Shown here: in pieces, positions 33,341-42,154 of the stretch
Numbering within the stretch: the stretch's first letter is position 1
Layout: the number at the start of each line of letters is the position of its first letter
NCBI RefSeq assembly: GCF_002797445.1
Contig: NZ_PGEP01000001.1
Span: forward strand, 248,001-312,000
Length of the DNA stretch: 64,000 nt
DNA from: Acidovorax sp. 69
GTDB lineage: Bacteria; Pseudomonadota; Gammaproteobacteria; Burkholderiales; Burkholderiaceae_C
Direction: 5' to 3'
The notes under the pieces: model-generated
Told to the model about the DNA's origin: nothing
Seen by the model: the letters and a program-made list of their open reading frames with translations, nothing else
Databases searched by the model: none
Translations under genes and position numbers: made by a program

Positions 33341-34681
33341 ATGAGCCGTCTCAATGATCTGCCCCCCAAAGCCCTGCAAGCCCTGCGCCGCCAGGGTGGC
33401 GTGCTGACCAGTGCGGAGCTGCAGGAGCTGCTGGGCGTGAGCCAGCCCACCGTGTCGCGCGCGCTGGCGCCGCTGATCCAGGCGGGCCAGGTGCAAAAGG
33501 TGGGCGCAGCGCGCTCGCAGCGCTATGTGCTGCCCCGCACCGTGCCCGGCGTGGGCAACGAGGTGCTGGTGATGCACATTGATGCGCAAGGCCGCCCTTC
33601 GCCGTTTGCGCGTTTGGTGCCGCTGGAGGGCGGGGCGTTCTGGGTGGACGAGGTCGATGGCGAACATCGCCGCCATGATGGCCTGCCCTGGTTTCTGGAC
33701 GACATGCGGCCCCAGGGTTTCATGGGCCGCACCTTTGCCCATGCCCACCCCGAGCTGCAGCTGGGCCATGACCCGCGCCACTGGAGCGACGACGACGTGC
33801 TGCGCGCCATGACGCTGTATGGCGACGACCTGCCGGGCAACCTCATCATGGGCGAGGCCGCGTTCCAGCGCTTTCACACCCTGCCCGCGCGCGCATCGCG
33901 GGTGGCGTCTGCCGCGGACTACCCACAGCTGGCCGAGCAGGCCATGCGGGGCACCCACCCTGGCTCATCGGCGGGCGGCGAGCAGCCCAAGTTCTGTACC
34001 ATCACCGCCGGGCGGCATGTCATCGTCAAATTCTCGCCTGCGGGCGACGCACCCGCCGACCAGCGCATGCGCGACCTGCTGGTGTGTGAGCACCTGGCAC
34101 TGCGCACGCTGGCACAGGCGGGCCTGCCCGCTGCGCCCACGCAGATCTTCACCGGCGCGGGGCGCGTGTTTCTGGAGTCGGAGCGTTTTGACCGTTCATC
34201 GCTGCCTGCGAACGATCCGCAGGGTCTGGGCGGACGCATCGGCATGGTGTCGCTGCAGGTCTACAACGCCGAATACGTGGGCGAGATCGACAACTGGGCC
34301 GCCACCGCCAACCGCATGGCCGCGCGCCATCTGCTGACGCAGGCCGATGCCCGCACCCTGCGTTTGCTGGAGGCCTACGGCCAGCTCATCGCCAACACCG
34401 ACCGGCATTACGGCAACATCTCGCTGGTGCTCCAGGGCGACGACTGGGCGCTGTCCCCCACCTACGACATGCTGCCCATGTTGTATGCGCCGGTGGGCGG
34501 CGAACTGGTGCCGCGCGATGTGGCCAGCCGCCCGCAGCAGCCCTCTGCCGCCACGCTGGGTGAATGGACCGAGGCGCAGGGCCTGGCGCTGGCGTTCTGG
34601 CAGGCGGCGGCGCAGGACGAACGGGTGTCGGCAGACTTCCGGGCCATTGCAGCCCAGAATGCGGGCCATATCGGCCGCTAG
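33341..34681 (+). CDS. yjjJ: HipA-family kinase with N-terminal HTH (YjjJ-like)
   Basis: 446 residues, the length of YjjJ. Residues 1-60 form a winged helix (LTSAELQELLGVSQPTVSRA), so the protein carries its own DNA-binding part. The HipA kinase follows with the Gly/Ser loop GTHPGSSAGGEQPKF, the catalytic loop NTDRHYGN near 353 and the metal motif YDMLPM. HipA kinases phosphorylate glutamyl-tRNA synthetase or other targets to cause dormancy; YjjJ-type members need no separate HipB. The stop TAG lies inside a dispersed repeat. AT-rich repeats before the gene suggest autoregulation. Confidence 0.88.
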   Translation: MSRLNDLPPKALQALRRQGGVLTSAELQELLGVSQPTVSRALAPLIQAGQVQKVGAARSQRYVLPRTVPGVGNEVLVMHIDAQGRPSPFARLVPLEGGAFWVDEVDGEHRRHDGLPWFLDDMRPQGFMGRTFAHAHPELQLGHDPRHWSDDDVLRAMTLYGDDLPGNLIMGEAAFQRFHTLPARASRVASAADYPQLAEQAMRGTHPGSSAGGEQPKFCTITAGRHVIVKFSPAGDAPADQRMRDLLVCEHLALRTLAQAGLPAAPTQIFTGAGRVFLESERFDRSSLPANDPQGLGGRIGMVSLQVYNAEYVGEIDNWAATANRMAARHLLTQADARTLRLLEAYGQLIANTDRHYGNISLVLQGDDWALSPTYDMLPMLYAPVGGELVPRDVASRPQQPSAATLGEWTEAQGLALAFWQAAAQDERVSADFRAIAAQNAGHIGR

Positions 34682-34713
34682 CGCTGATTCATAAAGCGCT
34701 GGTAGCTATCATT
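34671..34713 (+). repeat. Dispersed hairpin repeat copy overlapping the end of yjjJ
   Basis: GGCCGCTAGCGCT, then ATAAAGCGCTGG and TAGCTATCATT. Core AGCGCT (34680-34685) pairs with AGCGCT (34695-34700). The yjjJ stop codon TAG (34679-34681) is the repeat's own CTAGCG. Confidence 0.82.
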
Positions 34714-34730
34714 ATTGAATATCTGGGGGC

Positions 34731-34985
34731 TCAGCGCCCCACCACCGACCAACCGGCCTTCTGGTTGTTCTTGTCGTTTTCATACTCCCACCCCGTGCCG
34801 CAGCGGTCGCACACGTAGCGGGTGATGGTGACGTTGCCGTCGTCGCGCTCTTCCTTGCGGTTGCCGCGCTGCACCAGCTCGGCGTGGCCGGGGGCTTTGC
34901 GCCAGTTGCGCTGGATGCCCTGGCAAGGCTCGCACAGCACCATGGGTTTGAGATCGTTCTGTCGGACTATGTCTTTGGTCAGCAT
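34731..34985 (-). CDS. Small zinc-ribbon-like protein
   Basis: 84 residues. Two CxxC pairs, CEPC (about residues 18-21) and CDRC (59-62), could form a zinc ribbon. The rest is polar and charged (NRKEERDDGNVTITRYV, GTGWEYENDKNNQK). No known domain named with certainty. ATG 34985 gives a compact protein; the frame runs open to 35102 without family features. Confidence 0.62.
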   Translation of the reverse strand: MLTKDIVRQNDLKPMVLCEPCQGIQRNWRKAPGHAELVQRGNRKEERDDGNVTITRYVCDRCGTGWEYENDKNNQKAGWSVVGR

Positions 34986-35098
34986 GTGGGGGCAGCCCTG
35001 GTGGGCTGTAGTGTGTGGACGAGCGGGCGGGTTTGCGTGCTGCGGGCGGCTACTGTAAGGCACCTGCGCCCGGAATGACACTGCGCGGCCATGAGAAA

Positions 35099-35153
35099 TC
35101 AAGCCAAATTGGCCTCTAGCGCTTTATCCGTAAGCGCTGTCAGCTATCAAATC
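35099..35153 (+). repeat. Dispersed hairpin repeat copy (full length)
   Basis: Complete form: TCAAGCCAAATTGGCCTC, then TAGCGCTTTATCCGTAAGCG and CTGTCAGCTATCAAATC. One of the best copies from which to define the consensus. The remaining 115 bp to the RIO kinase end show nothing recognisable. Confidence 0.85.
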
Positions 35154-35268
35154 AGGACTCAGTCTCCTGCAGGAGCCAGGGCCTTGGCCATGCACGCATT
35201 GCGCAGCACCGCGCCCGCACGCACCCCTGGTGGGCGCTCCCTGGCCCGCTGCACCGGACCAAACGGCG

Positions 35269-36147
35269 TCAGGCCGCTGTTGCCATGCGCAGCCTGCGCG
35301 CGGCGTCCTCATCCCGCGCGTCGTCGATCTCGCGCATCACGGCTTGCATGTCCACGTCGGCATGTGTGGGCGCGTACACGCCGCTCAACGGGGTCTCGTT
35401 GCTCAGCAGGCCGCTTTGGTACAGGCTCCAGATCTCGGGGCCGTATTGCGTGCTGCGCAGCTCGGGGGCGAACTGGCCGAAGAAGTCGCGCAGGTTGGCC
35501 ACGTCGCGCAGCAGCATGCGCTGCGCGTGGTTGTTGCCCGCCGCGTCCACCGCCTGGGGCAGGTCGATGATGACCGGGCCGGCGTGGCCCTCTTCACCGT
35601 CCACGCCCGGCAGGTGCGCCAGCAGGATGTTGAACTCCGACAAATCGCCGTGCACCACGCCCGCACACAACATGCGCACCACCTCGGCCACGAGCGTCGC
35701 GTGGTGCGTGCGTGCGTCTTCGGGGGTAAAGCTCACATCGTTCAGGCGCGGGGCAGCATCGCCGTGGGCGTCGGTCACCAGCTCCATCAGCAGCACGCCG
35801 TCGTGAAAGTTGTAGGGCTGTGGCACCCGCACGCCGGCAGCGGCCAGGCGGTACAGCGCATCGACCTCGGCGCTTTGCCAGGCGGCTTCTTGCTCTTGGC
35901 GGCCAAACTTGCTGCCCTTGGCCATGGCGCGGGCCGAACGCGAGTTCTTGACCCTGCGGTTCTCGGTGTAGTCCACCGCTTGCCGAAAGCTGCGGTTGTT
36001 GGCTTCTTTGTAAATCTTGGCGCAGCGGGTGTCGTCGCCACAACGCACCACAAAAACCATGGCTTCCTTGCCGCTCATGAGCTGGCGGACCACGGTGTCG
36101 ATCAGGCCTTCTTCGATCAGGGACTGCAGGCGGGGAGGTGCTTTCAT
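35269..36147 (-). CDS. RIO1-family protein kinase
   Basis: 292 residues. Phosphate-loop region MSGKEAMVFVVRCGDD, ATP-lysine in CAKIYKE, catalytic loop VHGDLSEFN and metal Asp in IIDLPQAV are the RIO hallmarks. It belongs to the bacterial RIO1-like group (PA4780 type). The substrate in bacteria is unknown; a ribosome or stress link is inferred from archaeal/eukaryotic RIO1. Confidence 0.88.
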   Translation of the reverse strand: MKAPPRLQSLIEEGLIDTVVRQLMSGKEAMVFVVRCGDDTRCAKIYKEANNRSFRQAVDYTENRRVKNSRSARAMAKGSKFGRQEQEAAWQSAEVDALYRLAAAGVRVPQPYNFHDGVLLMELVTDAHGDAAPRLNDVSFTPEDARTHHATLVAEVVRMLCAGVVHGDLSEFNILLAHLPGVDGEEGHAGPVIIDLPQAVDAAGNNHAQRMLLRDVANLRDFFGQFAPELRSTQYGPEIWSLYQSGLLSNETPLSGVYAPTHADVDMQAVMREIDDARDEDAARRLRMATAA

Positions 36148-36178
36148 GCGTGCATTTTGCGCCCGGGGCGCATTCCCC

Positions 36179-36961
36179 TCAGCCGCCAGCGGTCAGGCTG
36201 CGCAGGCGCTCATGCTCGGCCCCTTGCCAGTCGGGTGGCAGCTGGTGCTTGGCCTGCAGGTAGTGGTGGGTGAACACATCGAGGTAGGCCTGCAGCGTCT
36301 GCGCGGCCAGCGGCTCACCGGCCAGATCCAGGCACAGGCCCGCCACCTCCGAGGTGCAAAAGTGGTCGTCCCGGCGTGAGCGGCGCAGCCGATAGCGTGA
36401 GAGCTGCTCGGGCTCCAGGCTCAGCACCGGAAAGCGGTCGATGTAGGGGCTTTTGCGGAACATCTTGCGTGCCTCGGGCCAGGTGGCGTCGAGCAGGATG
36501 AACAAAGGGCGCTTGGCCAACGCAGGTTCGACCCCGGCTCGGGGCACCGCCACACTGTCCATCGCCACTTCGGTCACCACCCGTTCAGGCGCCACGAACT
36601 CACCGGGAAAGACCACATACGGCTGCCATTGCGGGTCGGCCAGCAGTGTGAGCAGTGCCGGGTCTACCTCGGTGCGGGCCCAGCCAAAGGCGAAGGTATC
36701 GGGCACCACATCGGCAATCAGCCAGCCGGTGTTGCTGGGCTTGAGCGGTTCGATGTCGGCCATCAGCAGGCACACACCGGCGCGCGTGGGCACCATGGGG
36801 TGCACACCACACAGGCAATGGCTGGGCACCAGGCGGCAGCCGGGGCAGCGCTCGCCGCGCGGGCCGCCGCGCGCCAAAAAGGGCTTGGCGCTGCGCGCCA
36901 GCCGCGCTGCACGCAGGCGCGAAACGGCATGGGGAAGGGCGCTGGAGGTGGCGGGTGGCAT
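36179..36961 (-). CDS. DTW-domain tRNA-uridine aminocarboxypropyltransferase
   Basis: About 260 residues. N-terminal Cys-rich zinc site (CPGCRLVPSHCLC) and the family motif DATWPEARKM, followed by LSRYRLRRSRR and CTSEVAG. DTW proteins transfer the 3-amino-3-carboxypropyl group of SAM to uridine (acp3U) in tRNA. The start is uncertain: ATG 36961 clears the upstream gene, while ATG 37054 would overlap the methyltransferase gene by 61 bp. Confidence 0.86.
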   Translation of the reverse strand: MPPATSSALPHAVSRLRAARLARSAKPFLARGGPRGERCPGCRLVPSHCLCGVHPMVPTRAGVCLLMADIEPLKPSNTGWLIADVVPDTFAFGWARTEVDPALLTLLADPQWQPYVVFPGEFVAPERVVTEVAMDSVAVPRAGVEPALAKRPLFILLDATWPEARKMFRKSPYIDRFPVLSLEPEQLSRYRLRRSRRDDHFCTSEVAGLCLDLAGEPLAAQTLQAYLDVFTHHYLQAKHQLPPDWQGAEHERLRSLTAGG

Positions 36962-36993
36962 GGCTCGGGCCGCTGCGTCGGGCACAGACGGGC

Positions 36994-37647
36994 TCACTGC
37001 CCGCCTGCCCGTTCCAGCGCAAACAGCGGTAGCTCGGCCCGCTTGCTCAGCCACACGCCACCGCCCAGCTCGGTAAACCCTTCGCCCAGCGTGCGGCGAT
37101 AGAGCTGCGCAGGGTGTTTGAACATGCGCGGGTCGGTCACTTCTTCGTCCACCACATCCTGCTCCCAGTCCTCGCGCGCCACGGCCTCCACATACAGCGC
37201 GCCCCGGCTCAGGCGGGCCAGGTTGCGCAGGGCCTTTTGCACGTCAGCCTCGTTCAGGTAGGGCAGCACGCCCTGGCAGATCACCAGGTCATAGGGCGTG
37301 CGGGCCTTGTAGTCCACCACCGAGCCGCGCTCCCACCCAAAGCGCCCACACAGGTATTCGCTGAACTCCACGCCATGGAACTGCGCCTGCGGAAAATGCC
37401 GCGCAACCACATCGCGCCAAAGCCCAATGCCGCAGCCCACATCCAGCACGCGCAGCACCGGCACGCGCAGGTATTGCAGGTAGCTGCACACAAACGCGCC
37501 CAGCCGCTCGGTGTGCGCCGGGTCCACCACGCTGGTCTTCTTGTCGAAGTAAAACCGCTGGTAGTACGCCTCGTCAAAAAGGGTTGCTTGCGCACTGGCC
37601 GGGGCGTTGCCCACGCCTTGCCCGCCCGCGCTGCTCACTGGTTTCAC
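36994..37647 (-). CDS. Class I SAM-dependent methyltransferase
   Basis: 217 residues. SAM site VLRVLDVGCGIGLW, acidic end of the second strand in GVEFSEYLCGRFGW, and the DLVICQGVLPYL motif. Target unknown. GTG 37647 has a good GGAAGGA site; a TTG further up (37680) is possible. It lies 32 bp before the DTW gene on the same strand, so the two may share a transcript, and an RNA target would fit (inference). Confidence 0.83.
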   Translation of the reverse strand: MKPVSSAGGQGVGNAPASAQATLFDEAYYQRFYFDKKTSVVDPAHTERLGAFVCSYLQYLRVPVLRVLDVGCGIGLWRDVVARHFPQAQFHGVEFSEYLCGRFGWERGSVVDYKARTPYDLVICQGVLPYLNEADVQKALRNLARLSRGALYVEAVAREDWEQDVVDEEVTDPRMFKHPAQLYRRTLGEGFTELGGGVWLSKRAELPLFALERAGGQ

Positions 37648-37848
37648 TGGCTGTTCCTTCCGCCACGGCCCGCCCTGCAAGGGCAGGCGCCGGGCACCTG
37701 TTGTTCATTGCGGGGGAGTATCGCGCAGTGGGTGCCCGCCCGGTACCGGGTGCCCGGAGGTGGTGTGTGTGGTGTGGCCCGAAGGGCGCCATGCCGCACC
37801 GCTGTGGCAGCGACCCGGGCTGCGCCCTTGAGGCCTGCGCCCCTGTGT

Positions 37849-38229
37849 TTACTGCGCAGGCCGGTGCAGCGCGCAGATCTTGTTGCCGTCCGGGTCGCGC
37901 AGATAGGCCAGATAGAGCTTGCCACCAGGGCCTTCACGCAAGCCCGGTGGGTCTTCGCAGGTTGTGCCGCCGTTGGCCACGCCGGCGGCATGGAACGCAT
38001 CGGCCTGCTCGGGCGACTGCATGGCAAAGCCGATCGTGCCGCCGTTGCCAAAGGTGGCGGCCTCGCCGTTGATGGGGGTGGTGATGCCAAACGTGCCCGT
38101 GGGCCCACGGTAAAAGTAGCGGTTCCTATTGGCCACACCGGGGGGCACACCCAAGGTGCCCAGCAGCGCGTCGTAAAACTTTTTGGACACCTCCAGGTCA
38201 TTCACACCGACCATCACATGACTGAACAT
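37849..38229 (-). CDS. VOC family (glyoxalase/bleomycin-resistance-like) protein
   Basis: 126 residues, one vicinal-oxygen-chelate domain. Begins MFSHVMVGVNDLEVSKKFYD and ends LRDPDGNKICALHRP, the typical first and last strands of the fold. Metal ligands (His4, Glu substitutions) are only partly evident, so enzyme or binding role is open. ATG 38229 follows GGAG; METS five residues upstream is an alternative. Confidence 0.84.
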   Translation of the reverse strand: MFSHVMVGVNDLEVSKKFYDALLGTLGVPPGVANRNRYFYRGPTGTFGITTPINGEAATFGNGGTIGFAMQSPEQADAFHAAGVANGGTTCEDPPGLREGPGGKLYLAYLRDPDGNKICALHRPAQ

Positions 38230-38387
38230 ATTGCTTGTCTCCATTGGGGCCCAGGTAGGGCAGTTGAAAGGCGAAGCGATGTTACCGGCTGGCCACCGGC
38301 GCGCTGTCGCACAACAGACGGCCGCCAGCGCCACATCACCGGTGCGGCACCACCACGCAGGGTGTGTTTTGCGCCAAAATGCCCCGG

Positions 38388-38423
38388 AGCGCTTGTTCAA
38401 TCTTCGCTGTTAGCTATCAAATA
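38388..38423 (+). repeat. Dispersed hairpin repeat copy (diverged)
   Basis: AGCGCTTGTTCAATCTTCG, then CTGTTAGCTATCAAATA. Right half well kept, left flank missing. Lies in the 262-bp gap between the divergent VOC and flavin-reductase genes; nothing else was recognised there. Confidence 0.65.
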
Positions 38424-38491
38424 CAGAGTAATCGCATTCCTCCAGACGAAATCTGCGGCGTGCAGACATCCGCCTTCGCACTGAACACACC

Positions 38492-39067
38492 ATGCCTTCA
38501 GCCACCCATCCCGCGCACTTCACCCCCGTCCCGCTCGACAAGGCTTACCGCCTGCTCAACCACGGCCCCACGGTGCTGGTGTCGGCCACGCACGCAGGCC
38601 AGCACAACGTGATGGCCGCATCGTGGGCCTGCGCGCTGGACTTTGCGCCGCCCAAGGTGACGGTGGTGCTCGACAAAGCCACCCGCACCCGCGAACTGGT
38701 GGAGGGCAGCGGCACCTTTGCGCTGCAGCTGCCCACGCTGGCCATGGCTGCGCTCACCGTGGCCATCGGCACCGACAGCGCCAAAACCCACCCCGACAAA
38801 CTGCAGCAACACGGCGTAGAGCTGTTCCACACGCCCGGCCACGCCGTGCCGCTGGTGCAGGGCTGTGCCGCCTGGCTGGTGTGCCGCGTCATCCCCGAGC
38901 CCCACAACCAGCAGACCTACGACCTATTCATTGGCGAAGTGGTGGCCGCCTGGGCCGACGCGCGCGTGTTCCGCCACGGGCACTGGGAGTTCGACACCGC
39001 CCCGACGCACTGCGCACGCTGCACTACGTGGCGGGCGGGCAGTTTTATGCGACAGGCGCTTCGGTGA
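38492..39067 (+). CDS. Flavin reductase family protein, C-terminus frameshifted
   Basis: Split-barrel FMN-binding protein of the flavin reductase-like class (LLNHGPTVLVSATHAGQHNV; MAASWACALDF; VTVVLDKATRTRELVEGSG). The open frame is 191 residues, but its last 20 (from THCARC) look foreign. One added base in the CCCC run at 39000-39003 would restore a natural ending (DALRTLHYVAGGQFYATGAS then VRV) with a stop at 39073-39075. Either the gene is truncated at the C-terminus or the read has a homopolymer error. Role: reduces or binds flavin; partner unknown. Confidence 0.83.
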   Translation: MPSATHPAHFTPVPLDKAYRLLNHGPTVLVSATHAGQHNVMAASWACALDFAPPKVTVVLDKATRTRELVEGSGTFALQLPTLAMAALTVAIGTDSAKTHPDKLQQHGVELFHTPGHAVPLVQGCAAWLVCRVIPEPHNQQTYDLFIGEVVAAWADARVFRHGHWEFDTAPTHCARCTTWRAGSFMRQALR

Positions 39068-39140
39068 GGGTATGAAGGTGCGGTGAACGTGCGGTGCACA
39101 TCCGGGTGAAGGCCCGCGTGTGAGGGCAATGGCAGAAACT

Positions 39141-39195
39141 TCAAGCCAAATCGGCCCTTGGCGCTGATCCATCAAGCGCCAGCAGCTATCAAACC
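39141..39195 (+). repeat. Dispersed hairpin repeat copy with compensatory arm changes
   Basis: TTCAAGCCAAATCGGCCC, then GGCGCTGATCCATCAAGCGCC and AGCAGCTATC. The stem is GGCGCT/AGCGCC instead of AGCGCT/AGCGCT: paired changes that keep pairing, evidence that the hairpin itself is maintained. Confidence 0.83.
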
Positions 39196-39373
39196 ATGAG
39201 CATTCGGGCGCAGCATCGTGCGCCCCTCAACCGCCCAACCAGCCCCCTCCCACCCCCTGGTGAACGGGTGTGTCTTTCACCGCCCTGTGGGGGGCTGGCT
39301 GACACAGCCGGGCAAAAAGCAGCCTGCGGCGCAGCGGCATCTACCCGCCAATCGACTGGGGCGGCCCCCGGCA

Positions 39374-40783
39374 TCACTCCATGTCTGACAGCCCCACCTG
39401 CTTCAATTCCGCAAACTGGGCTGCCATCGTCGGGTTGCCACGTGTCAGCTTCTTGATCGTGAGGTCTTCGGCCTTGTCGTTGGCCAGGCGCAAATTGTTG
39501 GCCGATTTGTGCAGGGCCTCCTTGGTCTTCTCCAGGTCTTTGATGGCCTCGTCAATGCGCTTGACGGCCTCTTCGAACCCGTCCGACGCCAGGCGCCAGT
39601 TGCGCCCAAAGGCGCCCTTGAAGTCCTCCAGTTGCGCTTCAAACTTGGTGATGTCCAGGTTTTGCGCCTTCACCAGCGCCAGCTCTGACTTGTACTGCAG
39701 CGACTTCATGGCGGCGTTGCGCAGCAGCGTGATGATGGGGATGAAGAACTGCGGCCGCACCACATACATCTTGGGGTAGCGGTAGAACATGTCCACGATG
39801 CCGGTGTTGAACAGCTCGCTCTCGGGCTCCAGCAGCGACACCATCACGGCGTACTCGCAGCCCTTTTCGGTGCGGTCCTTGTCCAGCTCTTTCAAGAAGT
39901 CTTCGTTGCGCTTTTTGGTGGCCGTCTCGTCGCTCTCGTTCTTCATCTCGAACATGATCGAGACGATCTCGTTGCCCGACTCGTCCACGTCGCGAAAGAT
40001 GAAGTCGCCCTTGCTGCCGCTGCGAGCGTCGTTGTCCTTCTCAAAGTACGCGCGCGGAAACGCCGTGGCGCGGATGCGGTTGAACTCCGTCTCGCAGTGC
40101 TGCTCCAGCGTCTCGCCCACCATCTTGGTCGACAGCCGCGCCTTCATGTCCCTGAGGCGCGCAATCTCGCCGTCGCGGTCACGCAGCTGCAGGGCGTACT
40201 GCTCCTTGATGGCGTTTTCTTCCAACTGCTTTTTCACGACCACCAGGTTCAGATTGTTTTGGAGCTCGTCACGCTCGCGCGCCACCACCGTCACCGCCTC
40301 AGACACCGCCAGCCTGCGCGCCACCTCGCCCGCATCCAACTGTGCTTTCAGGTGCTGGATCTCGGCGTCTTTTTTGGCCGCCACGCCTTGCAGCTCCTGC
40401 GCCAGCCGGGCTTGCGCCAACTGATCCGCCGTTTGCTGCGCTTGCCGCACGCGATCCAGCTCGTTCGCCATGGCATCGCGCTGCTTTTCCACCGCGCTCA
40501 GCGCCTGCGCCACCGCCAGGTCGCGCTCCACCGCGCCCGCACCCAGCTGGGCCTTCAGGGCTTGAATCTCGCTGTCTTTGGCGGCCGCCGACTTCTGCAA
40601 CTCATTGGCCACCTGGGCTTGCGCCAACGCCACCGCATTGCGCTTGTCCTGCTCGGCCAGCTCCAGCCGCTCGTGCAACTGCGCGCTGAAATCCGCGTCG
40701 CGCACCTGCTTGAGGATGTCGGCATACCCGGTCTCGTCTACCTTGAAGGCTTTGTTGCAATGGGGGCAGATGATGTCGTGCAT
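39374..40783 (-). CDS. DUF2130 domain protein
   Basis: 469 residues. An N-terminal CPHC zinc-finger-like motif ([16 protein letters not shown]) leads into a long coiled coil (about 30-225, heptads of Ala/Gln/Leu). The DUF2130 domain (about 225-430) has [10 protein letters not shown] and [13 protein letters not shown], which looks like a nuclease-type D...ExK core. A final helical segment follows. DUF2130 proteins are uncharacterised to my knowledge, often near restriction or mobile genes. A decayed second copy lies at 42.6-43.0 kb beyond the Fic gene, so the locus has been duplicated. Confidence 0.85.
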   Translation of the reverse strand: MHDIICPHCNKAFKVDETGYADILKQVRDADFSAQLHERLELAEQDKRNAVALAQAQVANELQKSAAAKDSEIQALKAQLGAGAVERDLAVAQALSAVEKQRDAMANELDRVRQAQQTADQLAQARLAQELQGVAAKKDAEIQHLKAQLDAGEVARRLAVSEAVTVVARERDELQNNLNLVVVKKQLEENAIKEQYALQLRDRDGEIARLRDMKARLSTKMVGETLEQHCETEFNRIRATAFPRAYFEKDNDARSGSKGDFIFRDVDESGNEIVSIMFEMKNESDETATKKRNEDFLKELDKDRTEKGCEYAVMVSLLEPESELFNTGIVDMFYRYPKMYVVRPQFFIPIITLLRNAAMKSLQYKSELALVKAQNLDITKFEAQLEDFKGAFGRNWRLASDGFEEAVKRIDEAIKDLEKTKEALHKSANNLRLANDKAEDLTIKKLTRGNPTMAAQFAELKQVGLSDME

Positions 40784-40935
40784 GGCGGCTACCGTGTGTC
40801 GTGTTTGGTTGGTGGGGGAGCATAGCGGGCACCAGGCAAAGCGACGTGGCGCCGGACACGCTCACGCCCTCGGGCGATGACGCTTTCCGGTCAGCCTACT
40901 CTGTGGCACCGCGTAAAGCGGTGAAAGGCACACCT

Positions 40936-40960
40936 ATTCGCCGCACAATTTGCGGTGAAT
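40936..40960. promoter_or_regulatory. Inverted repeat just before the Fic gene
   Basis: ATTCGCCGCA-caatt-TGCGGTGAAT, 10-bp arms with one mismatch, ending 18 bp before the Fic ATG. Position over the promoter/leader suggests a repressor site. The binding protein is unknown. Confidence 0.5.
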
Positions 40961-40978
40961 AACCATCATAATCGCCGC

Positions 40979-42106
40979 ATGTGGACCGACAAAGCCCCCC
41001 GCCGCCGCACCTACCTGTGGCAACGCCCTGACTGGCCGCAGTGGCGTTTTGACGCGGCCGCACTGGCCGCCCCCCTGGCAGAGGTGCACCGCGCCCAAGG
41101 CCACCTGGCAGGGCGCATGGCTGACGTGGGGCTGGCGCAGCGCGACCACGCCACCCTGCAAGCCCTGACGCAAGAGGTCATCACCACCAGCGCCATCGAA
41201 GGCGAGGCGCTGGACTTGGACGCCGTGCGCTCCTCCATCGCCCGCAGGCTGGGGGTGGACATTGGTGCGCTGGCCCCGGCAGACCGGCATGTGGACGGCG
41301 TGGTGGACATGGTGCTCGACGCCACCCAGCACTACAGCCAGCCACTGACGGCAGAGCGCCTGTTTGGCTGGCACGCCGCTCTGTTCCCCACCGGCTACAG
41401 CGGCCGCACGCGCATCCAGGTGGGCGCGTGGCGCAACGATGCCGCAGGCCCCATGCAGGTTGTCTCTGGCCCTGTGGGCCGAGAAAAGGTGCACTACGAA
41501 GCCCCACCCGCTGCGCAACTGCCCGCAGAGACCGCCGCCTTTTTTCAATGGTTCAACGCCGCGCCCACCGGCGACCCGCTGATTCACGCCGGTCTGGCCC
41601 ACCTGTGGCTCGTCACGCTGCACCCCTTTGACGACGGCAACGGCCGCATCAGCCGCGCCGTGGGCGACATGGCACTGGCGCGCGCCGAAGGGACTGCACA
41701 GCGCTTTTACAGCCTGAGCGCCCAGATCCAGCGCGAGCGCAAGCACTACTACGACCAACTGGAAACCACCCAGCACGGCCCGCTGGATGTAACGCCCTGG
41801 CTGAGCTGGTTTCTGGGCTGCCTGCTGCGCGCTGTACAAGGCGCAGCAGGCTTGCTGGCCGGCGTGCTCGGCAAAGCACAGTTCTGGCAACGCTGGGCCG
41901 ACGTGCCAATGAACGCCCGGCAGACGCTGGTGCTGAACCGCGTGCTCGATGGCATGGAGGGCAAGCTGACCAATGCCAAGTGGGCGGCGATGGGCAAGTG
42001 CTCATCGGATACGGCGCTGCGGGATATCAACGACCTGTTGGAGCAAGGTGTGCTGGCGCGGCTGGAGGGTGGTGGACGGAACACTGCCTATATTTTGGTC
42101 AAATAG
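40979..42106 (+). CDS. Fic family AMPylase with N-terminal inhibitory helix (DUF4172)
   Basis: 375 residues. N-terminal DUF4172 part, then the autoinhibitory motif TTSAIEGE (about residues 68-75), whose Glu blocks productive ATP binding. The Fic core HPFDDGNGR starts with catalytic His215. A C-terminal winged-helix-like region follows (DTALRDINDLLEQGVLARLE). It would transfer AMP to a protein hydroxyl; as an intramolecularly inhibited (class II) Fic it needs no separate antitoxin. ATG 40979 is used; GTG 40955 would overlap the operator. Its stop TAG is at the edge of a dispersed repeat. Confidence 0.9.
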   Translation: MWTDKAPRRRTYLWQRPDWPQWRFDAAALAAPLAEVHRAQGHLAGRMADVGLAQRDHATLQALTQEVITTSAIEGEALDLDAVRSSIARRLGVDIGALAPADRHVDGVVDMVLDATQHYSQPLTAERLFGWHAALFPTGYSGRTRIQVGAWRNDAAGPMQVVSGPVGREKVHYEAPPAAQLPAETAAFFQWFNAAPTGDPLIHAGLAHLWLVTLHPFDDGNGRISRAVGDMALARAEGTAQRFYSLSAQIQRERKHYYDQLETTQHGPLDVTPWLSWFLGCLLRAVQGAAGLLAGVLGKAQFWQRWADVPMNARQTLVLNRVLDGMEGKLTNAKWAAMGKCSSDTALRDINDLLEQGVLARLEGGGRNTAYILVK

Positions 42107-42154
42107 GCCGCTAGCGCTTATGCAGAAAGCGCTAGCAGCTATCAAAATGATATT
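42100..42154 (+). repeat. Dispersed hairpin repeat copy containing stop codons of two convergent frames
   Basis: CAAATAGGCCGCTAGCGCT, then TATGCAGAAAGCGCT and AGCAGCTATCAAAA. Stem AGCGCTT (42113-42119) with AAGCGCT (42127-42133). Contains the Fic TAG (42104-42106) and, on the other strand, the TGA of the small frame ending at 42142. Confidence 0.85.
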
